This document shows, in pieces, positions 52,728 to 62,071 of a stretch of 64,000 nt of DNA. Source of the stretch: Pseudomonas sp. HOU2 (GTDB lineage: Bacteria; Pseudomonadota; Gammaproteobacteria; Pseudomonadales; Pseudomonadaceae); assembly GCF_040729435.1 (NCBI RefSeq), contig NZ_CP160398.1:930001-994000 (forward strand). The letters run 5' to 3'. Made by a program: the position numbers and the translations under genes. The notes below the pieces were generated by a model. It was not told the DNA's origin. It saw nothing but the letters and a program-made list of their open reading frames with translations, and did no database searches. How positions within the stretch are numbered: the stretch's first letter is position 1; every line of letters begins with the position of its first letter.

Positions 52728-55346
52728 TCATCTCTTCATGCCAACCCGCTTGCGCATCTCTGCGGTGATGCTCTGGCGGGTTTTCTTCAGGTCGGCCCAC
52801 GGCTCGTCGCCGACCTCGTTCAGACGCTCATGAACATTGCTGATGTTCCACTGATTGCCGCCCTTGATCTCGGCCACCTCTTCGCGAAACAGCGGTACCG
52901 ACACCGGCAGTCCCTCCCGGGTGCGCGCCGCATAGGCACAAATGGTGGTGGCGCCCAGACCGTTGCGCAGGTAATCGATAAAGATCCGCCCGACACGGTT
53001 TTTCGGCCCGGACACCGCGGAAAAGCGTTCCGGCAACAGCTTGGCCATATGGCTGACGATCGCATGGCTGAAATCCTTGACCTCGTCCCAGCCATGCTTG
53101 CGGGTCAACGGCACCACCAGGTGAATACCCTTGCCGCCACTGGTCTTGAGAAAGGCTTTGAGCCCGAGTTCATCCAGCACGGTGAGGGTCAGCGCCGTGG
53201 CTTCGACCATGCTTTTCCACGGCAGCGCGGGATCCGGATCAAGGTCGAGAACAAACCGGTTAGGCTTGTCCAGATCGACGGTGGTGGCGTTCCAGGTGTG
53301 CAATTCGACCGTGCTCATCTGCACTGCGCCGATCAAGGCTTCGGCGTTGTTGATCAGCATCACCGGTTGGCCGGTGACGTCCTTGTCCAGCGTGGTGATG
53401 CCGGGAATCGCCAGGCGCTCGGCGTTTTTCTGGAAAAACAGTTCGCCGGCGATGCCATCCGGTGCCCGCACCAGTGCGACCGGGCGATCCTTGAGCTGCG
53501 GCAGAATCCACTCGGCGACGCTGGCGTAATACTCGGCCAATTGCATCTTGGTGGTGCCGCTGACCGCATCGATCACCCGGTCGGGGTGGGTGATGCGCAC
53601 TTTGCCGCTGGCGAGGCCCAGCTGGGACGGCGCCGCTTCGGCTTTCTTCGGCTCAGTGGCTTTCTTTGATTCTGCTGTTTTCTTCGACGAGGCAGCTTTT
53701 TTCGACGGGGTGGCTTTCGCTGAAGTCTTCACGGGTTTCGCGCGCTCCTCGGTAATCGACCTGGCCGGTTTGTCATTGCGCAGACCATGGAATACGGCGT
53801 GACGTACCGAGCCGTCCTTGGTCATTTCGGCGAACGCCACTTCTGCCAACAGATTCGGTTTGAGCCAGTGCACGCCTTTGGCCTCGAAGCCGCTCGGCGG
53901 ATTGACCACCGCCGCCTTCTTGACCTGCAACGGCTTGAGCTGGGCCAGGATGCTTTTCAGTGTGGTTTCGTTGAAACCGGTGCCGACCTTGCCGGCATAG
54001 CGCAACTCGCCACTGTCGCGATCATGCAGGCCCAGCAATAACGCGCCGAAGGCACTGCGCGCGCCTTTCGGATCGGTAAAGCCGACGACCACAAATTCCT
54101 GCCGATGCTTGCACTTGAGCTTGATCCAGTCACTGCTGCGCCGCGACACGTAAGGCGAGCCGAGACGTTTGCCGATCAACCCTTCCATCTGCATCTGGCA
54201 GGCGCTGTTGAGCAGTGCGTCCGCCGTTTCATCGAAAGCTTCGGAGAAGCGCAGCAACGGCTGCTCATGCCCGCCGAGCACCGTGGACAACGCCGCGCGA
54301 CGCTCCTCGACCGGCACTTCGCGCAGGTCGACACCGTTGAGGTACGGCATGTCGAACAGGTAGTACATGATGCTGGCGCTGCGCCCGGCTTCGAAGGCGT
54401 TTTGCAACGCCTGAAAGTCCGGTACACCCTGCTCGTTGGTGACCACCACTTCGCCGTCTAGCCATGCGGATTCGAGCCCCAGCTCAGCGAGGGCTTGCGC
54501 CTGTTGCGGCAGTTTGTGCGTCCAGTCGTGACCGTTGCGGGTGAACAGTTGCACCTGATCGTGATCGATGCGCGCCATGATCCGGTAGCCATCGAACTTG
54601 ATCTCGTAGCTCCACTGCCCTTCCGGTGCGCTGTCGACCAGCGTCGCCAGTTCCGGCTTGAGCTGCGCCGGCAGTTTGGCCTTGCGCGCACCGGTGAGCG
54701 TCCCGGACGCCGCTTTGCGCGGTTTCGCCGTTGCCTTTTTCGCCGGCTTGACTTGCTCGGCGGCGAGCTTGGGTTTGCTGATCAGAGTGCGTTCGCTGAG
54801 CACGCTGTGCGGCTCCGCGCTGAGCACATCATAGTCGTCTTGCGGGCGCGCGGCGCTGTCCTGATGTTTGATCAGAAACCAGTTTTCCTTCTTGCCCGGC
54901 ATGTGCGTGCGCACCAGATTCCAGATCCCGGATAGCTTCTCGCCCTGCAGCTCGAACTTGAGTTTGCCCTTGGCGTAAGCCTTGGCCGGATCCTCCTGCG
55001 GAATCCACACGCCACGATCCCAGACGATCACATCGCCGGCGCCGTAATGCCCCTCGGGAATGCTGCCCTCGAACGTCGCGTAATCCAGCGGATGGTCTTC
55101 GACGTGTACCGCCAGACGCTTGACCTTGGGGTCGAGCGACGGCCCCTTGGGCACCGCCCAGCTTTTCAGCGCACCATCGAGTTCGAGGCGAAAGTCGTAA
55201 TGCAGGTGCGAAGCGTCGTGCTTCTGGATGCAAAACTGCAGCGCATGCTCAGTGGCCTTGCTGCGGCCACGGCGCCTGACCGCGGCGGGTTCCGACGTCG
55301 CGGAAAAGTCACGCATGCGGTTGTAGTCGTCAAGGTTCCTGGTCAT
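52728..55346 (-). CDS. ligD: Multifunctional ATP-dependent DNA ligase D (LigD)
   Basis: An 872-residue NHEJ ligase. The order is 3'-phosphoesterase (about 35-170, with His43/His49 and DFRLELDG, HVEDHPLDYATFEGSIP), ATP-dependent ligase (about 230-535, catalytic Lys250 in YEIKFDGYR, later LDGEVVV and EGLIGKRLGSPY), a Lys/Ala/Ser linker with several KKA repeats (about 545-585), and the archaeo-eukaryotic primase-like polymerase (about 590-870, LDLDPDPALPW and SGGKGIHLVVPL). With Ku it repairs double-strand breaks. A ku gene is not in the window. Confidence 0.95.
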   Translation of the reverse strand: MTRNLDDYNRMRDFSATSEPAAVRRRGRSKATEHALQFCIQKHDASHLHYDFRLELDGALKSWAVPKGPSLDPKVKRLAVHVEDHPLDYATFEGSIPEGHYGAGDVIVWDRGVWIPQEDPAKAYAKGKLKFELQGEKLSGIWNLVRTHMPGKKENWFLIKHQDSAARPQDDYDVLSAEPHSVLSERTLISKPKLAAEQVKPAKKATAKPRKAASGTLTGARKAKLPAQLKPELATLVDSAPEGQWSYEIKFDGYRIMARIDHDQVQLFTRNGHDWTHKLPQQAQALAELGLESAWLDGEVVVTNEQGVPDFQALQNAFEAGRSASIMYYLFDMPYLNGVDLREVPVEERRAALSTVLGGHEQPLLRFSEAFDETADALLNSACQMQMEGLIGKRLGSPYVSRRSSDWIKLKCKHRQEFVVVGFTDPKGARSAFGALLLGLHDRDSGELRYAGKVGTGFNETTLKSILAQLKPLQVKKAAVVNPPSGFEAKGVHWLKPNLLAEVAFAEMTKDGSVRHAVFHGLRNDKPARSITEERAKPVKTSAKATPSKKAASSKKTAESKKATEPKKAEAAPSQLGLASGKVRITHPDRVIDAVSGTTKMQLAEYYASVAEWILPQLKDRPVALVRAPDGIAGELFFQKNAERLAIPGITTLDKDVTGQPVMLINNAEALIGAVQMSTVELHTWNATTVDLDKPNRFVLDLDPDPALPWKSMVEATALTLTVLDELGLKAFLKTSGGKGIHLVVPLTRKHGWDEVKDFSHAIVSHMAKLLPERFSAVSGPKNRVGRIFIDYLRNGLGATTICAYAARTREGLPVSVPLFREEVAEIKGGNQWNISNVHERLNEVGDEPWADLKKTRQSITAEMRKRVGMKR

Positions 55347-55363
55347 GGCGCACCTGCCTTGTG

Positions 55364-56317
55364 TCAGCCAATGCGGGTCACGGTCAGCGCGACCACGGCG
55401 ATCCGGTCCACGCGCTGGTAACCGGGGTTCAACAACTCTTCACCGAACACGTCGGGATCCAATTCGCGATAGGTCCAGCCGAATCGCGTCGAATCCAGGC
55501 GCGGCACCACGGTGTCGAAAAACGGATCGCGGCCATCGACCACCGCCACGCCGGTGTACAGCAGCAACGAGCCACCGGGGGCCAGCCGATTGAGCGCCTG
55601 CTCGACGATGCGCAGCGACAGCCCGGCGCCGAGCGAGCCACCGCCATGCCGATAGGCACGACCGGCCGGATCGGCCATGTACGGCGGGTTGGCGACAATC
55701 AGGTCGAAGTTGCCTTCGGTGCCCTGCAGTACATCACTGGCCTGCACCTCGACATTGGCGACCTCGGCCAATGCTGCGTTGATCGCGGTCAGGCGCAGCG
55801 CGGCGGGGTTGATGTCAACCGCGAGCACTTGCGCTTCACGCCGGGCGCGAGCAATCAGGATGGCGCCGACGCCGGCACCGCAGCCGATATCCACCGCGCG
55901 TTGAATCGGCCCGAAGCTCTGTTGCAGATGCGCGTGAATCAGTTGCGCAAAACGATAAGTGTCAGGGCCGAAAAACACCGAATCGGCGGCATCGGTGGGA
56001 AAGCCGGAATGCACGAACAACAAGTCATCCAGGCTCGACCAGCGCACCCGGCTCTTCAAGCGGCCGTCGTAGACGTCAATCACTTGGGCCTCCTGCAATT
56101 GCCGCTGTTCATCGGCGGACAACAGCCCCGGTTCAAACGGGCGCGACCAGCCGAACACGTCGCGCAGGGTATCGGCGACCTGCCCTTCGTCACGCTGATT
56201 GACCCGCTGATGGGTCAGGGGCGTCGGCGTGATGAAACGGTAGCCGTCGGCCTGCAAGCGCCGGCCGAGCTGCAGCAGCGTCAGGTCATCGGCGGACAGT
56301 TGTTCTTCCTGATTCAT
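55364..56317 (-). CDS. Class I SAM-dependent methyltransferase (HemK/PrmC- or RlmG-type fold)
   Basis: A 317-residue protein. The SAM motif is VDIGCGAGVGAILIARA (about 145-161), then AVDINPAALRLTAINA, and the catalytic NPPY in DLIVANPPYMADPAGRAYRHGG, which marks N-methylation of glutamine or an exocyclic base amine. The first 100 residues are helical (SADDLTLLQLGRRLQADGYR). ATG 56317 is used. It is 10 bases downstream of the diiron gene in the same direction, so the two form an operon. The substrate is unknown. Confidence 0.85.
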   Translation of the reverse strand: MNQEEQLSADDLTLLQLGRRLQADGYRFITPTPLTHQRVNQRDEGQVADTLRDVFGWSRPFEPGLLSADEQRQLQEAQVIDVYDGRLKSRVRWSSLDDLLFVHSGFPTDAADSVFFGPDTYRFAQLIHAHLQQSFGPIQRAVDIGCGAGVGAILIARARREAQVLAVDINPAALRLTAINAALAEVANVEVQASDVLQGTEGNFDLIVANPPYMADPAGRAYRHGGGSLGAGLSLRIVEQALNRLAPGGSLLLYTGVAVVDGRDPFFDTVVPRLDSTRFGWTYRELDPDVFGEELLNPGYQRVDRIAVVALTVTRIG

Positions 56318-56327
56318 GAAGATTTCC

Positions 56328-57707
56328 TTAGCGCAGACTGGATTTGAGTTCGATGAAGCGACGTGTCGCCAGCAGCCCCGCCGGGTGAGCATGGCGGGCC
56401 GGTGTCAGCCACGGGATCAGCGTGGCCATTTGCGCGTGTCCGTCCTGACCTTGCAGCGCAAATGTCAGGCGCTGCACATCGGGATCGTGTTCGGGCACGG
56501 CGGCGTCGGGGGTGGCGATCTGACGGCTGCGTCTTGGTGCTTTGCGTTGCTCGGCCGGTGTCCAGTCACCCGCGATCCAGTCGTGCAGCAGCTGCTTTTC
56601 ATACGGGCTGAACACGCCGAACATTGCCGCGCCGTCGCCGTCGATCAACTGCCAGAAACGGCTGGCTTGTGGATCTTCGTTGCGTTTGATCCAGCCCTTG
56701 TCTTGCATCGCCTGCAGGAAACCCGGTAGCTGCTCGGGAGTGGCCAGCCACTGATTGACGGTTTTGCCTTCGAAGCGGCAGTAGTCGGAGTGCATGTGCT
56801 GACCGAACGGGCGCTTGCGTTCGAGCATCGCCAGCACTTCCTGCTCCAGGTCAAAACCCTCGATGATCGCGCGACTGCCCTGCCCAAGGTCGTTGAGTCG
56901 ATAGCCCAGCGAAACACGGCGCAGGAATTCGTCGCGATCGGCTTCCAGCGGCAGCAGGTCGAGCACCGACTGCACGGCTTTTTGCGCATGGCCGGTGCTG
57001 GCGTTATCGATGGTCACATGCAGGGTGAAGTAGTACGGATCGATGCCCAGCTCGCTGAGTTCATAGGCACTGATCAGCAAGTGCAGCGGCAATTGTTCGT
57101 AGCCGAGGTTGTAGCCGATCACCTCCGGCAGCAAGCTTTCGCCACAGGCACCGAGCGCCAGTTGCAGCGCGCCTTGCAGATAGCGCTCATCAGCGATGGT
57201 GCTGGCGTCCTGCAGGCCGTGTTCGGCGAGCAATTTGCGGTAGATCACCACGTGGTTTTGCGCAGGATTACCGTCGCCCAGTTCTTCCAGATAGGTACAC
57301 AGCAACCCGTCGAAACGCGGGTCGCGCCACTGCGGCAACAAGCCGTACAGCCACGCGCCATCGACCAGTTTGGTCGGCGCGACGGCTTGCAGAAAGTACA
57401 ACGCGTGAGCCTTGTTGCTGAAGAACTGACGCGGTCCGCCGGCCTGACGCTGTTGCAGGTAATCGGCGTACTGTCGGGCAACTTCTGTGCAGTGCCCGGC
57501 GACCCAGTTTTGCCACGCCGACGGATCCTGCGGAAGTTCTTCGGGCAACAGCGCGGCACGTTGCAACTGCTCGGCGAGAAAATCCAGCGCGAGGGTTTCA
57601 GGCGCATCCTCAAGCAACAGCGCCTCATAAATACGCCGCAGGTCACCGTCGGCAGTGATGGGCTGTTGCTGCGCACTCGGCGCATGCAGAGGGGTCAGGG
57701 CAGTCAT
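56328..57707 (-). CDS. Iron-containing redox enzyme, heme-oxygenase-like diiron fold
   Basis: A 459-residue protein of the 'iron-containing redox enzyme' (Haem_oxygenas_2) group. Possible iron ligands are in TYLEELGDGNPAQNHVV (Glu141/142, His152), AYELSELGIDPYYFTLH (Glu216/219, His230) and VTIDNASTGHAQ (Asp234, His240), the E-H-E-D-H pattern of heme-oxygenase-like diiron oxidases/oxygenases (SznF, UndA, BesC). The C-terminal 160 residues (about 300-459) form a separate part with a winged-helix-like look (TVNQWLATPEQLPGFLQAMQDKGWIKRN). The reaction is not known. It probably acts with the methyltransferase gene downstream. Confidence 0.82.
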   Translation of the reverse strand: MTALTPLHAPSAQQQPITADGDLRRIYEALLLEDAPETLALDFLAEQLQRAALLPEELPQDPSAWQNWVAGHCTEVARQYADYLQQRQAGGPRQFFSNKAHALYFLQAVAPTKLVDGAWLYGLLPQWRDPRFDGLLCTYLEELGDGNPAQNHVVIYRKLLAEHGLQDASTIADERYLQGALQLALGACGESLLPEVIGYNLGYEQLPLHLLISAYELSELGIDPYYFTLHVTIDNASTGHAQKAVQSVLDLLPLEADRDEFLRRVSLGYRLNDLGQGSRAIIEGFDLEQEVLAMLERKRPFGQHMHSDYCRFEGKTVNQWLATPEQLPGFLQAMQDKGWIKRNEDPQASRFWQLIDGDGAAMFGVFSPYEKQLLHDWIAGDWTPAEQRKAPRRSRQIATPDAAVPEHDPDVQRLTFALQGQDGHAQMATLIPWLTPARHAHPAGLLATRRFIELKSSLR

Positions 57708-57844
57708 GTCAGTGTTCTCACTCGGTTGGCCGGTCAGGGCGTTGTTTCACGCCTCTACATCAGCAGAGCAACCGCTACGGAGAAAAATTCAATCGACATG
57801 AAAATTGCCCTGACGGACGGCGCTGATTAGCGCCAGTTCTCTTT

Positions 57845-57920
57845 CACTTGATCACTTGATCACTTGATCACTTGATCGCTTGATCGCTTGATCGCTTGAT
57901 CGCTTGATCGCTCGATCGCT
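57845..57920. repeat. Octamer minisatellite: CACTTGAT x4, CGCTTGAT x4, CGCTCGAT x1
   Basis: Nine full tandem copies of an 8-base unit and half of a tenth run from 57845 to 57920, changing from CACTTGAT to CGCTTGAT to CGCTCGAT. A GATC tetramer occurs every eight bases. Directly after it a single REP arm GTAGGAGCTGCCGAAGGCTG begins at 57921 and has no partner. It is located between the diiron gene start and the DUF533 gene end. Confidence 0.95.
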
Positions 57921-57958
57921 GTAGGAGCTGCCGAAGGCTGCGATCTTTTGATTTTGCT

Positions 57959-58735
57959 TTAAACCGTCCCCTTGGCCTGTTGTTCCAGATGCACCTGCAA
58001 TTGCGGGTCAATCTTCAGCGCGGCAGCCAGTTCATCCAGGTAGTTGCGTTCGGCGTCCTGTTGATCGTCGACCAGGATCACGCTGACCAAATACATTTCA
58101 GCGGCCATGGCCGGGTCATCGTTGGCAGCCGTGGCGACTTCGTTGGCATCCAGCGGTTTGGCAACTTCGCTTTCGAACCACTGCTGCAATTGCGGATCGT
58201 CGGTGTGCTTGCTGATTTCACTGTTGATCATCTGTTGTTCCCGGGCGTCGATCTCGCCATCAGCCTTGGCTGCCGCGATCAGCGCCCTCAGCACAGCATG
58301 CCCGTGTTCCTCGACTTCGGGCCCGGCCAGCAGATTCGCCGTTTGCGGGATCTGTTGTGGCGCCGCCGAAGCCTGACTGCGTTGCCAGGCCTGATACGCC
58401 TGGAACGCCATCATCCCCAGCGAGGCCAGCGCCGCGTAATTGGTGCCGCCAGAACGACTTTGTGTACCGCCGCCACCGAGTGCACCGCCAAGTGCACCGC
58501 CCAGGCCACCACCGCTACCGCCGCCGAGCAGGCCACCGAGCAAACCGCCCAAGCCGCCCAAGCCGCCCAGCCCGCCAGACTGCGCGCCACTGGCGCCGGT
58601 ACTCGCGCCGCCACCCAACAGACCGCCAAGCAAGCCGCCCAACCCACCCAGCCCACCGCCGGCCGAACCAGCACCTTGTTGTCCCGCCGAGGCCTGGCCC
58701 CGCAGCAGTTGTTCGAGCAAATCACTGGTGTTCAT
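57959..58735 (-). CDS. DUF533 (YebE/TerB-like) protein with glycine-rich N-terminus
   Basis: A 258-residue protein. Residues about 20-95 are a glycine/leucine-rich low-complexity stretch (GGLGGLGGLLGGLLGGG in repeats). The C-terminal half is the DUF533 domain, a TerB-like helical bundle with acidic residues (LRALIAAAKADGEIDAREQQMI and YLVSVILVDDQQDAERNYLDEL), probably associated with the inner membrane as in YebE. The start is ATG 58735; a frame open upstream contains no ribosome site. The role is unknown. The repeat region may vary in length between strains. Confidence 0.82.
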   Translation of the reverse strand: MNTSDLLEQLLRGQASAGQQGAGSAGGGLGGLGGLLGGLLGGGASTGASGAQSGGLGGLGGLGGLLGGLLGGGSGGGLGGALGGALGGGGTQSRSGGTNYAALASLGMMAFQAYQAWQRSQASAAPQQIPQTANLLAGPEVEEHGHAVLRALIAAAKADGEIDAREQQMINSEISKHTDDPQLQQWFESEVAKPLDANEVATAANDDPAMAAEMYLVSVILVDDQQDAERNYLDELAAALKIDPQLQVHLEQQAKGTV

Positions 58736-58985
58736 GATCTCGTCCTCAGCCATTGGCAATAAACGCGTCAGGCAACAATAGACCGCCGGCGCTGACGCGC
58801 CAGCACCGTTTGGCTGACGCTGACAGATTTCGCCGAGGTATTTTTTGTGCGGGCAGCTAAGATTCAAAGGTGGTGAACCTTAACCCGGCCAAACCGGTCG
58901 ATAGCTGCAACCCCGACCCGGTTTGCCGGCGCCCTTTGCCCAAGGGTGATACCCGGCATGCTTCATTTTTCTGGAGAACGCCCCT

Positions 58986-59708
58986 GTGATATCGACCGTA
59001 CACATCGCCAGGCTCAAAGCATGGGGCGCCCATGGTTTTACCGCGACCGGCGTGGTCACAGCCTTTCTGGCGACCCTCGCCCTGCTGGAGAACCAGCCGA
59101 CCCACTGCCTGATGTGGCTGGGCGTGGCATTGATCGTCGACGGTCTCGACGGGGCGTTGGCGCGCAAGGTCAATGTGCAGTCGGTGCTGCCGAGCTTCGA
59201 CGGCTCGATCCTCGATCTGGTGATCGACTACCTGACCTACGTGTTCATTCCGGCGCTGTTCATCTATCGCTACATTCCCCTGCCCGACTACACCCTGCTG
59301 CTGAGCGTGTCGCTGATTCTGGTGTCGTCGCTGTTCTGCTTCTGCAACGTCAACATGAAGAGCAAGGACAACTATTTCGTCGGCTTCCCCGCCGCGTGGA
59401 ACGTGGTCGCGCTGTGCCTGTACATCATCAATCCGGGGCCGTGGATCACCTTTCTGACCATCATCGGTCTGGCGCTGCTGACCGTCACCCGCATGAAATT
59501 CCTGCACCCGTTCCGCGTACGCCGGTTCATGCCGATCAACATCGCGGTGACGGCGATCTGGCTGTTGTGCAGCCTGTCGCTGGTGCTCAATCACCCGGTG
59601 ATCAATCCGCTGGTGATGGGTTTGTGGCTGCTGGCGTCGGCGTACTTTCTGGGGATCTGCATCTGGCGTACGGCGCTGGAGTGGTTTGACGGGGCGCATT
59701 TGAAATAG
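58986..59708 (+). CDS. pcs: Phosphatidylcholine synthase
   Basis: A 240-residue inner-membrane enzyme making phosphatidylcholine directly from CDP-diacylglycerol and choline. The CDP-alcohol phosphotransferase motif is DGLDGALAR...FDGSILDLVIDY (Asp52, Asp55, Arg60, Gly73, Asp77, Asp81), with the spacing special to bacterial Pcs. About eight membrane helices. GTG 58986 is the start; GGAG lies about 11 bases upstream. It stands alone. Choline would have to be taken from outside, often from a host. Confidence 0.93.
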   Translation: MISTVHIARLKAWGAHGFTATGVVTAFLATLALLENQPTHCLMWLGVALIVDGLDGALARKVNVQSVLPSFDGSILDLVIDYLTYVFIPALFIYRYIPLPDYTLLLSVSLILVSSLFCFCNVNMKSKDNYFVGFPAAWNVVALCLYIINPGPWITFLTIIGLALLTVTRMKFLHPFRVRRFMPINIAVTAIWLLCSLSLVLNHPVINPLVMGLWLLASAYFLGICIWRTALEWFDGAHLK

Positions 59709-59732
59709 CACCAGACCTGCCAAACACGAATA

Positions 59733-59826
59733 CCTGTGGGAGCTGGCTTGCCAGCGATTTCGTACTGTCAGTCGACATCGTTTTGACAGGACGGCCGCCA
59801 TCGCTGGCAAGCCAGCTCCCACAGGG
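59733..59826. repeat. REPIN inverted pair (GCTGGCTTGCCAGC family)
   Basis: CTGTGGGAGCTGGCTTGCCA and its complement around about 40 bases, between convergent pcs and methyltransferase genes. Confidence 0.85.
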
Positions 59827-59845
59827 ATTGGCATTGTTCCGCCAT

Positions 59846-60658
59846 TCAGCGTTTGGTAATGACCACCTCCAGATACTCGCTCGGCACCACCAGCGACTTC
59901 TCTCCCACGCGGTTCGAGCGGGTCAGCAGATCCGCCAGATCACTCTCCAGCGCTTGCCCGCTTTCCGGTGGCAATGCCGCAAAGGCCTTGTGCACCGGCC
60001 CGTACCAGTGACGGAAAATGTCGATAAAATGCGCCGCCGAGCGATAGCGAAAATTGAAGGTGCGGCGGGTGACCTGCAGCAGAAACTCGCGCTCATTGAA
60101 GTGGCTGTGCAACCACGCTTCAGTGCCCCAGTTCGACGGCGGCTGGGCCACGGCGGGGGGCGGGACGTGGCGACCGAGAATCTTGAACATCTGGCCGACG
60201 AAGCCTTCCGGCGTCCAGTTCGCCAGACCGATGCGCCCGCCCCTTCGGCAGACCCGTGCCAGTTCTGCAGCTGCAGTGGCCTGATCCGGGGCGAACATCA
60301 CGCCGAAGGTCGACAGCACCACATCGTAACTCTCATCGGCAAACGGCAATGCTTCGGCATCGGCGACCTGAAAAATCACCTCCAGATGTTCGGCCCGTGC
60401 CCGATCCTGTCCCCGCTCCAGCAGCGCCGCGACATAGTCGGTCGAGGTCACCTGACAACCACGTCGCGCCGCCGCCAGTGTGGCGTTGCCATTGCCGGCG
60501 GCGACATCCAGCACCTCCTCGTCGCAGTGCAGGTCGCAGGCCTCGGCGAGGTTTTCGCCGACGATTTGCAAGGTGGTGCCGATCAGCGCGTAATCGCCGC
60601 TGGCCCACGCGACTTTCTGGCGCTCTTTCAGACCCGTCAGATCAATGGGAGTACTCAT
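59846..60658 (-). CDS. Class I SAM-dependent methyltransferase (UbiE/ArsM-like)
   Basis: A 270-residue methyltransferase. SAM motif I is EVLDVAAGNGNATLAAARRG (about 46-65), then VTSTDYVAALLERGQ, DAEALPFADESYDVVLSTFGVMF and ARVCRRGGRIGLANWTPEG, the standard order of Methyltransf_11/25. ATG 60658 is chosen over a TTG just upstream. It follows the DUF4242 gene by 30 bases; they are probably co-transcribed. The substrate is not known. Confidence 0.87.
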   Translation of the reverse strand: MSTPIDLTGLKERQKVAWASGDYALIGTTLQIVGENLAEACDLHCDEEVLDVAAGNGNATLAAARRGCQVTSTDYVAALLERGQDRARAEHLEVIFQVADAEALPFADESYDVVLSTFGVMFAPDQATAAAELARVCRRGGRIGLANWTPEGFVGQMFKILGRHVPPPAVAQPPSNWGTEAWLHSHFNEREFLLQVTRRTFNFRYRSAAHFIDIFRHWYGPVHKAFAALPPESGQALESDLADLLTRSNRVGEKSLVVPSEYLEVVITKR

Positions 60659-60688
60659 CAATCGTGCTCCGCAGCAGGTTGGAGGACT

Positions 60689-60961
60689 TCATTCGGCCGT
60701 GGTCGGGTCAATGACCGTCATCACCCGCGCCACGCTGTTGGCCGGGAATCCACCCAGCCTGGCGTGCTCGCGCACCTGCTCTTCGTCAGGAGCGATGTAG
60801 ACGCAATAGATTTTGTCGGCGGTGACGTAACTCTGCAGCCACTGCACCTGTGGCCCGAGTTCACGCAACACCTGGCAGGAGGTTTGCGACACGGCCTGGA
60901 GTTCTTGCGGCGACAGCTTTCCGGCCCCTGGAATCTCGCGTTCAATCACGAATTTCGGCAT
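60689..60961 (-). CDS. DUF4242-family protein
   Basis: A 90-residue ferredoxin-like fold protein of the DUF4242 family (also annotated SCO4226-like, nickel-binding): PKFVIEREIPGAGKLSPQEL, WLQSYVTADKIYCVYIAPDEEQVREHARLGGFP and VARVMTVIDP. In a known Streptomyces relative the dimer binds nickel, but key residues cannot be confirmed here. First gene of a two-gene unit with the methyltransferase. Confidence 0.82.
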   Translation of the reverse strand: MPKFVIEREIPGAGKLSPQELQAVSQTSCQVLRELGPQVQWLQSYVTADKIYCVYIAPDEEQVREHARLGGFPANSVARVMTVIDPTTAE

Positions 60962-61189
60962 GGCAACCTCGCGTTCTTTTTATCAGTGACAGGGCCGGCA
61001 GTGGCCCTGCTCATCCACTATCGCGCCGAGGGTCGATGGCGTCCCTGCCAATCGTCCGAAGAGCCCGCAAAACCGCGGCCTGGCCGATGAGTGGCGGTTT
61101 TTTGTAAAGGCCTCGAGACACTCCGAGATTGCCATTGCATGGGGCAATCGGCTTTTATGCCTTCCCGTCTTCCGTGAATGGATTCCATC

Positions 61190-61651
61190 ATGTCCCTGCG
61201 TCTTGAATGGCTCGTCGATCACCCACAGCACAGCGACACTTACGCCGCGTGGATTCACCGCCAGTTCGCCTACGAATATGCCGAGCAACCCTTGGCCGAA
61301 TGGCAACGCGAGTTCGCTGCCGGCCAGAACAATGGCGACTGGTCGTGCCTGATTGCGCTGGACGGCGAACGTCTGCTCGGCGGTGCGGCACTGGCCCGGG
61401 CGGACCTGGACCTGCGCCCGGATCTCGGCCCGTGGCTGGCATGCGTGTTTGTCCGCCCGCAAGCTCGCGGCCAGGGGCTGGCAGAACGGTTGATCGACGG
61501 CATCAGCCAGGCGGCGAAACAGCGTGGCTTCGCACGTTTCTATCTGCACACCCAGAGCAAGCAGGACTATTACGCCAAACGCGGCTGGACAGTGCTGGAG
61601 CGCTTTCGCGCGTGGGACAACGAGCAATGGCTCATGGTGCGCGACCTGTGA
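61190..61651 (+). CDS. GNAT-family N-acetyltransferase
   Basis: A 153-residue GNAT. The acetyl-CoA binding motif is ACVFVRPQARGQGLAERLIDGI (R/Q-x-x-G-x-A type, about 88-109), and the C-terminal part AAKQRGFARFYLHTQSKQDYYAKRGWTVLER is typical (YAKRGW). ATG 61190 is preferred to 61178, though neither has a strong ribosome site. It acts on an unknown amine. Confidence 0.87.
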   Translation: MSLRLEWLVDHPQHSDTYAAWIHRQFAYEYAEQPLAEWQREFAAGQNNGDWSCLIALDGERLLGGAALARADLDLRPDLGPWLACVFVRPQARGQGLAERLIDGISQAAKQRGFARFYLHTQSKQDYYAKRGWTVLERFRAWDNEQWLMVRDL

Positions 61652-61693
61652 GCCATTGATATGCGGGCAGCGACTGTCGATGCATCTGAGCAC

Positions 61694-61957
61694 TCAGTTC
61701 TGGTTGTTGCAGCCGTCGGCGAATTTGCGGTAATCCAGCACCTGGGTTTTTCCGGCCGAATCCAGGTACGTCATGCGCGCATCGACAACGCCGCAGGTCA
61801 CCGCGTTGTCCTCGGTCATCGACAGCACTTTCTGGATGTCCAGGTGCGTGCCGTAGGTGTAGGTGTGCGGGCTGACATCGGCTTCGGCCCGGGCCGACAG
61901 GGTGCAGATGTTCAGGGCGGCGAACAGGCAGGCGGCGACAACGGTTTTGTGCGTCAT
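61694..61957 (-). CDS. DUF2790-family exported protein
   Basis: An 87-residue protein. A signal peptide (MTHKTVVAACLFAALNICTL then SARAEA) precedes the DUF2790 domain: YTYGTHLDIQKVLSMTEDNAVTCGVVDARMTYLDSAGKTQVLDYRKFADGC. These are Pseudomonas proteins, often near two-component systems for metals or stress. Here it is divergent from such a system. GAGGAA precedes the ATG. Confidence 0.88.
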   Translation of the reverse strand: MTHKTVVAACLFAALNICTLSARAEADVSPHTYTYGTHLDIQKVLSMTEDNAVTCGVVDARMTYLDSAGKTQVLDYRKFADGCNNQN

Positions 61958-62071
61958 GGTGGTTTCCTCAAGGCTTGTATGGGTTGAGCCGAGGCAAGTT
62001 GTGCAGGCCTCGATGGAGCCTATTTGAGGCGCGAGAGGTATCGCGTCTGTGTCAGCAAACGCCCGTTATCA

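Noticed and set aside
57845..57920. Possible iterons of a replication origin
   Set aside because: No dnaA, repA or DnaA boxes nearby; the 8-base unit with no gaps is better explained as a slippage minisatellite.
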